This document shows, one piece after another, positions 54,954-64,000 of a stretch of DNA of 64,000 nt (positions are counted from its first letter, which is position 1; each line of letters begins with the position of its first letter). The stretch lies in assembly GCA_001557505.1 (NCBI GenBank), contig LSAX01000005.1, positions 1,922,001 to 1,986,000 on the forward strand, written 5' to 3'. The DNA is from Reticulascus tulasneorum. Its lineage: Eukaryota; Ascomycota; Sordariomycetes; Glomerellales; Reticulascaceae. The notes beneath the pieces were generated by a model. The model was not told the origin of the DNA. It made no database searches and saw only the letters and a list, made by a program, of their open reading frames with translations. Both the position numbers and the translations under genes were made by a program.

Positions 54954-56285
54954 TCACTGGTCTCTGGCATCATCGAATGACTCCGAATCACCACTCGACG
55001 ACTCCGCGTCCGGCGACGCATCGACGTAGACCGCATCCTTGACATCGTCGGTGAATGCCACCATCTTAGCCGACAGCGTCTTCTTCGGCGGCTCGAGGAC
55101 ATCCCCGTTCCAGGGCTTGCACTCCTGGACAAGCTCGCCGCATCGCAGACACGTCCATCCCTCGCCCTCCTCTCTCTCGAGCCGCGTGGCCAGGCAGACG
55201 AAGCAATATACGCACCCGCACGGTACGGTTTCGTACGGATTTGTGATGTCCGTCTGCGCGGAGCCTACGACCCCGCTCGACGCCGCCGCGGCCAGGATCT
55301 CCGTCTCGGTCGTCGCAAGGGTGTTCTGGTCCTGGTAGCAGATGGCGCATGTTCGCTCCGGCAGGAACGCATATTCTCCTCTCGCGACGCCGTCCGCTTC
55401 GCCGCTGGTTGTTACAATCTCCTTCGTTTTCCTCCAGGTGCGGGCAATCCACCTGCGCCATCGGTTTATGCCAACCAACGGGAGAACGAACAATAGGAAC
55501 TCGGTGAAGGCATGCCACACGAGCTGCCTGTTCTGATACTCGAACGATACCTCTCTGCTCACTTGGCTCGTCGGTGGAGCAAGTCGTAACCTCAGTATGC
55601 GATCCAACAATGTTCTGTATCGGCCGTGAAGGAGGAAGACGAGGAAGGAAGCGAAGGCTGCTGCGGCGTGAACGGTCGATATTGTGGATGCGATTCGTGA
55701 TAGCCGCCGTACCTGGGGGCTCGGCTCATCGTACCCATCGTCTTGGTCGAGCAGCCAGTTCTCCCACTTCGTCCATCCATATTTGCCGAAGACTGTGACC
55801 AGCCCGTACACTGACTTCTGCCATCGCGACGGTGGCACCAAGACCAGGCCGTTGCCCCTCGCATCCGTGAACTTCAGGTTCTGGAGCGCCGCACCGTATG
55901 TCGCGTCGTGGTCCCACACCGTCAGCTTGAATATCACAGCTCGCAGCGCCAGAAGGACCTCGGCGGACCAGTCGTCGTTGAGATGGCCACCGGCGAAATA
56001 TCTCAGCGCATCCCCGACCTGACCGCGGAGCTGGTCGACAAGCTCCTCATCCAGCAGCTCGGCATCGACCTGTCCGACTCTGAATGCCGGTCGTGTGCCT
56101 TCGCGGCCCGATATCGCATCCAAAGCTGGCCCGAGCCTGCTGAAAGGAAAGGGTAGTCTTTCGATCTGCGCCCTCGCGCGCGATGCGTCTCGAGCGGCTG
56201 TGTGGCGTGCCGCAGCCTCGGTTTCCCGGGCGAGCCGTCGCGCTGCCAGGCGCTGCTGGGCCTGCGCGAAATTGCTCGATGTCAT
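54954..56285 (-). CDS. PEX2: Peroxin-2 (RING E3 ligase subunit)
   Basis: With Pex10 and Pex12 it forms the peroxisomal ubiquitin ligase/retro-translocation channel that recycles Pex5. Intronless, 443 residues. The Pex2/Pex12 N-terminal region (about 40-290) has typical sequence: RVGQVDAELLDEELVDQLRG, LVFLLHGRYRTLLDRILRLR, QNRQLVWHAFTEFLLFVLPL. The C-terminal RING (about 311-383) supplies CAIC, then PCGCVYCFVC, then CLRC. The usual His of the C3HC4 pattern is Cys here (CGC). About 30 residues separate the first and second Cys pairs, longer than in typical RINGs, and the tail is acidic/Ser-rich. A CCTCGG fatty-acid-response box lies about 120 bp upstream. Confidence 0.95.
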   Translation of the reverse strand: MTSSNFAQAQQRLAARRLARETEAAARHTAARDASRARAQIERLPFPFSRLGPALDAISGREGTRPAFRVGQVDAELLDEELVDQLRGQVGDALRYFAGGHLNDDWSAEVLLALRAVIFKLTVWDHDATYGAALQNLKFTDARGNGLVLVPPSRWQKSVYGLVTVFGKYGWTKWENWLLDQDDGYDEPSPQVRRLSRIASTISTVHAAAAFASFLVFLLHGRYRTLLDRILRLRLAPPTSQVSREVSFEYQNRQLVWHAFTEFLLFVLPLVGINRWRRWIARTWRKTKEIVTTSGEADGVARGEYAFLPERTCAICYQDQNTLATTETEILAAAASSGVVGSAQTDITNPYETVPCGCVYCFVCLATRLEREEGEGWTCLRCGELVQECKPWNGDVLEPPKKTLSAKMVAFTDDVKDAVYVDASPDAESSSGDSESFDDARDQ

Positions 56286-59200
56286 CTGGGTGGCATTGGT
56301 TGAATGTGTGGTGGGTGTGCGTTTGGCTGATGGCAGACACCAGCAGGAATCCTTTCAAACGAAGTTTGGTTTCGTTGGTCGGTGGTGACGTTCAAGGGTC
56401 AGAGCCGAGGTTGCTATATCTGTGGCTGACAACGCTGTGCGCATGTGGCGGGCTGCTGTGGTCCAGTGATCCCGTTCCGCTCTATTAATTACGAAGTATC
56501 AATACCGGCCCGTGCACGACTGACTAGCGCCGCATACCATCATCCATTACATTGATCTTTGTTTTTGCTAACCACCACACCACAGCCCTGAGGCTCTTTT
56601 GCTTCATGTATGTAAGCTCTAATCCAAGATAAGAACAGATAATGTCGGGATAGGCGTCTCATTCAAATCTCCTGCCCACGAATGCCACCACTGGGTATAC
56701 CATTTGCCTGCCTTGAGCTTCGCCATCCTTGTATCTCAGCTCATTAGAGATGGCGTTGCACTGCTAATCAAGAAGATTGGAAGGTTACGAAGGAACTCAT
56801 ATACATTGCCGAGTCTCGATAGATTCCACATTTAGAATGAAACGCTGACTCCACGTCTTCACCACCCATGTCCTCCCGAGGCAATTGAGCCAAGGTTCTC
56901 CAATTAGAGTTGTGTCTAGCCGGCACCCAGACCCTCACGTATGGGTGTGTGTGTGGATGGTCATTGGTGCACATGTACGAGGTAAGCTATGTTAAGAAAC
57001 CTCCTCGGCCGAGTCCCCGTACTTCAATTACCTACCATTGTTTGGAGCCCACGACTTGGCGTCAGGGCAGATTCCCGTCCCCCGGGGCTTAGCTCATCCC
57101 GGTCAAAATGCCGTCCAGAGTAGTGAGGCCGACTACCTAATTAGTCCCGTAGTTTTGGCCAAGTTACGGCCCCACGATCGGTGTCCGGCCTCAAGCCCCA
57201 ACAGCGGAGGAGCAGTCCCAGGCTCGGCCTAGTTCCCTAGGACTAACGGCCTAGTCCGGCACAGGGCAATCGAGTACGCGGCGAAGAAGGCGTTTCCAAG
57301 AGCCAATGTGGAAGGTAATATCCTCTGGTGAGGTAGAAACCCGGGGGACCACGGACTTGATTTGCTCATACGATTCACAACAGCATTCTGCCGTACGAGT
57401 CGGCCAATGGCACAGTTACTACGGAGACACAAGATTATTGCGAACGCCTATGATGTATGTATGTAGTCGCCGTCATAATGACCGTTTGTAGACCCCCCAC
57501 CGGCGCGGGAATTGCACTTCCACACCGCGTGCTTGCAAGAAGACACTACGTGCTACGTAGTAAAGGACCTATCTCGTGGGCTTGCTGAAGATGGGTGGGC
57601 CTCTGCTTGGGGTCAGGCCCCTCGCTCAATCACTCACTCACTGAGGTCCACGGTGTATATCATTGGCAAAGTCGCCAGCGCAAACAACAGCCAGAGCAGC
57701 ATGGCCGCTAACCCGAAACAGGGTGTTCTAAGCCTCCAAAAGACGCGTGAAGAACTTCAAACAACCTTAATTAAATTACATCAGATGGCGAAAGTCTGGG
57801 CAACATGGCGCGCCAGCACTTTGGTTACTGGCCTTTTTCTCCGAGCTTCCTCTAATTCGTCGACTCGCGATCTGCATACATATCTCTGGTCTTTGTCATC
57901 AGTAATACCACCGCAATGCACACCATTGGCATTTGTTAGATCTGCTCGTATTCGCGGGCCAGATTTCGACGTGTTGGGATCCCAATCGTTCCCATTTCCC
58001 AAATGGAGCTGCATGTAACTCGCCTTGCATCGCAAACTCTCGCCCACGTTCTTTATTCTTGGAACGGAGCAAATTCCACGCCCCCGGTCGGCATCATTCC
58101 TCAGCTCTTAAACAACCAATTAATAATGCCAGTTTCTGTCAACACAGGGGAAGGGTCCCGTCTCCCAGCACGGAACTCTGTCTGGTATGGGTAACAAGCC
58201 GTTGCGGACCGGCTGGATGGCTTACATGGTGTAGTGGGAGACAGCCAATCACTCCCTGCTGTTCGTAAACATTGGGCACTTTTCAAGCGAAGGACGGAGC
58301 ACACCTACCAAGTTACCTAAATAGCCGTGTGGCGCATACATCAGCCCTATCCCAGGATTCCGGCTCATCAACCTTCCACTGGGCACGTCGTCTCCTGCAT
58401 ACCCCGGATCTTTCCTCTTCAGTGATTTCTTTCGTAAGAGTGGCAAGGCTGCATGTTGAAGAGCTACGGAAGTGGTCCAGTAGCAGCGCTCCCGGGATGA
58501 ATAGACCCCTGGAACCTAAACATAGTCTATCTCTGATGCCAGGCGGGGCAATGCAACCTGCCCGTGAAGCATCTTCATTGCCCTACACTTTGGCGTCGAG
58601 ATAGGCTTTCTGCAGGGCACACTACCACTATGCGTTCATGGTGTCAGCACGGCCGAGCCTGATCGGAATTATTCTCACCAACCGAAATATCACCGGTCTG
58701 CCTCGCAGCATGTTAAGCGAAATTTATCCGTCTGCAAGGCAAAGAAGCTTGTTCCCTTGGGTCACGCATCTGGGTATTGCAAACGGGGGGGCGCTCGAGG
58801 CATCTGGTAATTAGGGCTGACCGGCGGCCGCCGCGCCTGTGCCTTATTTCCATCATGAATGACGCTGAGCTGAGCCTTGCGTAACTCCTGCGAAGGTCAC
58901 CATCCATGACCGCAATCAGCCAGTTTTGCTTTGTCAACCCCGTTCCAACTATGGCGAGAACTGCTCCCTAGAAACTGGCCTATGTTCCTGCTCGAGATCA
59001 TCTGGCCACCCAACGAGACGTCGTAACTACACGGCAGATCCATGGGGTGGAGTAAGCACAGAGGTGGATCTTCCCAATGCGGTCGTGAATCCTTCCCTAT
59101 GCACGCTGCGAGGCGAGTCCAACCATGCAATTGTAAGAAAGTCAAGCCTCGACTTACGCCCCTGATCAATGGCAGGGTTGCAACATGTGCTCGAGCTGGG

Positions 59201-59399
59201 GCACCGGATTTAGGCCCGCTTGTGGAGCCAGTCGACCCGGTACTGGAAGTGACGAAACTTACATAACCTGCTCTGCCGCTCCCTTCATCGACAGCGGCAT
59301 CGATATCGGCCTCCTCGTTGCTCATGAATGTTTTGGGGCTCTATTGCATTACTCTAGGGACCACAGAAACAGATTGCGTCCACGAAGGCCAAGTACAAC
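56286..59399. other. 3.1-kb divergent region, PEX2 and Zn2Cys6 genes
   Basis: Contains the PEX2 promoter with a CCTCGG box, a palindrome CTCGGCCGAG (57004-57013) and CTACGTAG (57553-57560). Short open frames occur, including 142 codons on the minus strand ending 75 bp from the next gene, but none shows family features. Confidence 0.45.
56405..56410 (-). promoter_or_regulatory. FarA/FarB-type CCTCGG box upstream of PEX2
   Basis: CCTCGG on the minus strand, 120 bp before the PEX2 ATG. This hexamer is the established core bound by the fungal fatty-acid regulators FarA/FarB, which control peroxisome genes. A hexamer also occurs by chance, so support is modest. Confidence 0.3.
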
Positions 59400-61339
59400 A
59401 TGGCCGATTCCGAAGCGGGGGGTTCCGGCGTCCCCGGCTCCTCACCGGACCGAAGCCGTTCCGACGCAGCGCAGCGCGCTGGAGCTACCAAATCAAAGGC
59501 AACAGTGCGAGCCTCTTTAGCTTGCGTTCCATGTCGATCGAGGCATGTGAAGTGTGACTCCATGCTGCCGGCTTGTCTTCGCTGTCGCTTGGAGGAAAAG
59601 ACATGTTACTACGCCAAATCTCGACGCGGAATCAGAGACCCGAAGAAGCGAAGCTTGATGGTTGACCACCCTAGCCCTCCGGCACCGCCAGCCGACTCTC
59701 CTGCTTCGTTTCCTTCGCCAGAGCTGGCGTCGTTCAACATCCCCATCAAGGTCATCGACGAGCTACCGGGAGGGTGGTCCCTGCATCGGAATCCGAAATC
59801 CCAGGATCTGAGCCCCATGTCTCCGACCTCCCTTCTCTTCGATCTCTATTATGCCAATTTCCATGATACGCACCCATGGCTTCTCCCAAAGAAGGATCTC
59901 CTCAGCCGCCTCAAACTTAACCCACCCGCGTTCCACTTCATTGCGAGCTGCATCGCATATGTCGGCTCTTTGTTCTCGCCCGCCATCTCGTCCGACGAGC
60001 TGCGGGAGAGAGCCTATAGCCTAGCAAGCGGGCCGTTGCCGATGACGGCTTGCGGCGTTCAGGGACTACTAATTCTAAGCATCGCAGCCTTCGGGGAGTC
60101 CAGAGCAGACCTGTCCGGAGGGTGGCTTGACAGCGCAGTGCAGATGGCTCTCGAGCTCGGCATGCAGCACAAGGAGTTCGCCGATGTGGAGCCGGATCCC
60201 TGCTTGGCGGAGACTTACCGGAGAACGTACTGGGCATTATACTTCCATAGCTCCATTCGGTCTCTGCGAGAATCTCTGCCCGCATTTACCTTACTTAGGG
60301 TCCATGCTACGGCGGGGTTGCCGTGCGAGGAGTGGGAATACCAATCAGGGGTAAGTGAAGCTGAATGCACCTTCCGATGAAAGAGATCCCATGATCTGAC
60401 AGCTTTGAAAGCAAATCCCACAACCCGTATCATTAGCGGAGTATGACAAGCGGGACCTCATGGGGGACGGAATCTACTCGTCCTGGGTCTACGCGGTTGA
60501 CCTCGCACGCGTCTGCGGGGAGTTGATCCTGCCAGTGCCAGCATTGCCAGCCGAACTACTCGAAGGAGCGGTTGACAGGGCCGATTCAGGAATCGTCAAG
60601 TGGCTGCTAGCGCTGCCCAAATGGAAGCAGATGCTCGTGGACTCGGACGGAGTAGTCGACATGGTGCTCCACCACGCTATAAGCTTCGCGCATAGGTGAG
60701 TTATTTCATGCATACGATTCAGGATATTTACTAATGACCCGGTGCCATAATAGCATGAGGATTTCTACGCAGTTGCCTATGCACATGCTTGGCTCCAGTC
60801 TTCGAAGCTTCTCCTGCATGGGGCCGCTGTTCAGTAAGCCGAACGAAATCGCCGGGCCTCAACCCGGCACAACCATCACACCACGTTTCCGCTGGTACGG
60901 AAGCTCCATCGCCTTGCAAGCCGCTCTCTCAATTGTCGGGCTGTTTAACCTGACGCTACCGCCGGACAAGTACAGCCCTTCGCACCTCTTCGACCTGAGG
61001 GCGGCTGCCATCGTGCTGCTGGACTCCATACTCTACAGCGGCTACAGCTCTCCCGCCCTGCGTGAAAAGCTCGACCTCTTGCTCGGTGTCTTCAAGGTTG
61101 CTGGAGAGGTGTGGCCCGTGGCGAATTGCATTGGGAAGGATGTCAGTTCTATCTTGCGGGCGTTTGAGGCGTCGACAGGCACTGGGGACACCCAAACGCT
61201 GCTGCTGGATCCAGCATGGGACGCGTTCATCAATAGCGTAGTTCCAGCGCTCGAGGTGACCGATTCGGGAGAACTCTCGTTCCCGGTACCTCGAACGGCG
61301 GATGAGATGGCCCAATGGACATCGATGTTTCATCCTTAG
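59400..61339 (+). CDS. Zn2Cys6 transcription factor with fungal-specific domain
   Basis: Exons 59400-60350, 60412-60695 and 60754-61339, introns of 61 and 58 nt, 606 residues. The binuclear cluster uses Cys42, 45, 52, 59, 62 and 69 (C-x2-C-x6-C-x6-C-x2-C-x6-C) followed by a basic RRGIRDPKKR. The fungal-specific transcription factor domain covers about 140-450: FHDTHPWLLPKKDLL, a helical core with GLLILSIAAFGESRADLSGG then WLDSAVQMALELGM, and ETYRRTYWALYFH, the usual dimerisation/ligand region. The C-terminal exon (FELK-like helices, SSILRAFEASTG) lacks an obvious acidic activation domain. The style (PCRSRHVKCD) resembles regulators of sugar or secondary metabolism, but no target cluster adjoins it, so its role is unknown. 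Confidence 0.9.
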
Positions 61340-62076
61340 TCGACATTTGGGGGAGATAGTGCCCAGTTGGCGGGTTCACAAAGCAGTGCATTGTCTAGGG
61401 AGGTTTCTCAAGAATGGGCCATGCTTGAAGTAAGCGGTAGGGAGCGACTGGTCGAGTTATGAGATGCATGGATCGGAGTTTCGGATTGGGAAGCTTGACA
61501 GATGAGTTGCAGACTTGGGATTCAACGCGGTCCCCAGGTTGGTGACACCGGAGTTTGGAGGAACCGAGTAGCACTCGAGGCACGTTTGTGATTATTATAC
61601 CAAGCTAGAAATGAAAGGAACAACATAGAGCGATGGGGAATGCATAGGATAGAACAAACCGTCACCGACGATTGACACTACAGTGCACCAGAGGTCCGCA
61701 GTGTAGCCTTTCTTGAGAATTGGTTCGGCATATTCGTGTGCCTTATACCGAGATGGATTCCTTCCAAGTGAGTATACAGCTAATTAGTTACCTTAGTACT
61801 TTAATTACTTACCTATATTATGGCATATGTTGAATTCAGTTAGAGGCGCTAGGCCCGACCCCTCCACTGGCTGATAAGGTACCTACCCCGCGATCTTTCC
61901 AGGTAGGCGGGGCAGGGCTGTGATAAGCTGAGTGTTGGTCTTGCCTGCCTAGCCAAAATTTCAACCACACTGTCGATCTGCGTAGCCTTGAATGCGTCTG
62001 TAGACTTCCTTCGACCACCTTGCGCTCAGTTTCTCGTGGCACGCTGCCCCTTTCCGGCTCATCCAGCACGTCCGCG
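61340..62076. other. Intergenic, Zn2Cys6 3' end to KAP120 promoter
   Basis: 737 bp. AT-rich around 61,770-61,840 with TTACCTTAGTAC, TTACTTACCTA and GGTACCTACC units like those at 48-49 kb. No coding signal. Confidence 0.4.
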
Positions 62077-64000
62077 ATGAGCTTCGCTATCGAGGTTCCT
62101 GGGGAAGCCAATCCCCTCTCCTACCAGGAGCTTACTCGCGCTCTGTCACTGGCCCAGAGCCGCGACAACTCCCAACGAACTGCTGCAGGACAACAACTCA
62201 AAGTTTGGGAACTTCTACCAGGCTACTTTTCTGGGCTGCAGGTGAGGCTCGCCCTGGTTGTGGTAAATAGGTAATGAGGCTCGTCGCTGACTTCATCTAC
62301 GACAGACTGCTTACTTAGATAAATCGAATCCATATGACGCTCGGCTCCTGGCAATCATCCAGCTTAAGAACGGTATCGACAGATACTGGCGCGTCCAGCA
62401 AATCATTAAGAGTGGGTTGCTGCCGGAGGAGAAGAATCTTATACGGCAGAGGCTATTTCAGGGAACGATAGACGAGCCAGACGAGCTTCTGACTGTACAC
62501 AACTCCGTCGTGATTGCTAAAATCGTTCGGATTGACTACCCTCAAGAATGGCCCGATGCCCTATCAAGTGTCATCAACCTCCTTAGAGCGTCGAAGAACG
62601 GAAACAAGAGACAGTTGGACAGCGGCCTGCAGATCCTCCTGCGGATAGTGAAGGAGCTTGGCACTGCTCGGATGAAGCGATCTCAGACAGCCCTGCAGTC
62701 CGTCACTCCCGAGATCGTGTACCTGGTAGGAGAGATTTACTCCGAGAAAGTGGCGGTATGGGTGGATTTCGTCAAGAACGGCCGGGGCGAGGAAGACGAA
62801 TGTAAGCTGGCTATGCAGAGCAGCCTCTCCGCGCTCAAGATTCTGCGACGTCTCTTGACCGTGGGATACGAATTCCCCCACCACGACAAGACTGTTCAGG
62901 AGTTTTGGACTGTGACGCAGAATCACTTTGGCCTCATGCTGGGCTTCGTCATTAACAACCCTCCCGTGCATCCGGACGTGCAGCAGAGAGTTGGGAGACA
63001 CCTCTTGGGTTTCACCAAGCTGCACATCGACATGTCTGAGGCACACGCCGCCAGCTTTGTCGCCCTTCCCAACTGTATCCCGCTCGTCCATGCCTACTGG
63101 GACCTTGTAGTCCAATTTGCCGCAAATTTCGACAAGTCGGAGGGGATACACCAGCTGGGCAAGGTCAACCAGTGGTCGGAATCGGAACGCAAAGTCGACG
63201 GCTCTCTTTTGGAGAGGTTGGCCCTTAAGGGCTTGCTCTTGCTCAGGGTATGTCTCCGGATTGCCTTTTACCCCAAGACGACCTTCAAATATCGTAGTGC
63301 GGAAGCGAGAAAGGAGGAGGGCGAGGCCGTCGCACTCATCAAGGAAGGTCTCCTGAAGGACGAGTTTGTTCTGCAAATGGCCAACATCCTCATCACCAAA
63401 CTTTTCTTCTTCCGTGCGGTCGACATGGAGGAGTGGGAAGAAGACCCGGAGTGCTGGGAAGAGCGGGAGTCGGCCGAGGGCAACGCCTACGAGTGGGAAG
63501 TACGGCCATGTGCAGAGAGGCTGTTCCTCGATCTACTCACCAGCTATAAAAGCCTTATGATCCCCCCCCTCCTCTCTTACTTTGAGACAGCGAAGAATCC
63601 GCAAGCAGATGTCATCGCCAAAGAGTCGGTCTACGCGACTATTGGTTTGACAGCCCCGAACCTTGTTGATATCTTCGACTTTGATGGTCTTTTGGCGTCC
63701 ACTATCGCGCAAGACGCCCAAGGGTCCGGCCCCATGCACAAAGTGCTTCGCCGACGGATTGCTATCCTGCTGAGCCAGTGGGTTCCAGTAAAGGTTGCTG
63801 ACAGCAGCCGACCGCTAATATACAAAATATTCCACCATTTCATGAATCGAAATGATTCCAACAACGACATCGTGGTCAGGATGACGGCGGCGCGGCAGCT
63901 TCGCTGGATTGTAGACGATCTGGCATTTGACGCGGAGCAGTTCCTGCCTTACACCGCGGATGTTCTCAGAGAGCTTGTGGAGCTCGGCCAGATTGAACCG
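62077..64000 (+). CDS. KAP120: Karyopherin KAP120/importin-11, 5' part
   Basis: Nuclear transport receptor of the importin-beta family. Exon 1 is 62077-62241, intron 62242-62305 (64 nt, GTGAGG..ACAG), exon 2 from 62306 and still open at the window end; 620 residues visible. The importin-beta N-terminal domain spans the first junction (NSQRTAAGQQLKVWELLPGY, then AYLDKSNPYDARLLAIIQLK and NGIDRYWR). NGIDRYWR, with KNGIDRYWRVQQIIK, is highly characteristic of importin-11. A ladder of HEAT-like helices follows, including SVVIAKIVRIDYPQEWPDAL. Yeast Kap120 exports or imports ribosome-biogenesis cargo such as Rpf1. The C-terminal about 400 residues lie beyond the window. I saw no frameshift or further intron in the visible part. 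Confidence 0.92.

Noticed and set aside
57512..58018. 168-codon plus-strand frame
   Set aside because: Starts at a non-ATG codon and shows no recognisable domain; treated as noncoding.

Overview
The window reads as nuclear DNA of a filamentous ascomycete, most likely a Sordariomycete. Support: coding regions are GC-rich, introns are short (about 49-101 nt) with GT..AG ends and CTAAC-like branch points, and there are Zn2Cys6 regulators, an alpha-aminoadipate-type LYS1 and a secreted Ecp2-like protein. Species cannot be fixed from the sequence alone. I see no prokaryotic operons, CRISPR arrays, intact transposons, or tRNA/rRNA genes that I can defend.

Layout. 0-14.7 kb is gene-dense: the 3' part of an FN3/coiled-coil protein (+), CMC1 (+), LYS1 (-, five exons including one of 7 nt), an inverted broken fragment of LYS1, a D-amino-acid oxidase (-), a fungal-specific protein with a hydrophobic tail (+), UTP11 (-) and a Golgi/ER-type GH47 mannosidase (+). 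16-25.8 kb holds a C2H2 zinc-finger protein (+), a Maf-type nucleotide pyrophosphatase (-), a small bHLH factor (+), mitochondrial threonyl-tRNA synthetase (-), an Ecp2/Hce2-type secreted protein (-) and an aldehyde dehydrogenase (-). 28-47.9 kb is sparse and regulator-rich: a War1/Leu3-type Zn2Cys6 factor (+), almost 7 kb without a gene, a tandem Myb-like protein (+), a 3.8-kb gap, a large EDEM/Mnl1-type GH47 protein with a PA domain (+) and adenine phosphoribosyltransferase (-). 48-64 kb holds a 4.4-kb gap, an unknown polytopic membrane protein (-), PEX2 (-), a second Zn2Cys6 factor (+) and the 5' part of a KAP120/importin-11 karyopherin (+, running off the end).

The genes are mainly housekeeping: lysine biosynthesis, mitochondrial copper/COX assembly and translation, rRNA processing, ER glycoprotein quality control, purine salvage, peroxisome biogenesis and nuclear transport. 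Regulators are interspersed and sit beside long intergenic stretches. They do not form an obvious biosynthetic cluster. I found no convincing new multi-gene system. The most unusual items are the LYS1 micro-exon, the inverted 0.2-kb LYS1 fragment beside it, the structured promoter of the C2H2 gene with perfect TGACGTCA elements, and recurring TACGTA and TAGGTA motifs in the gene-poor parts.
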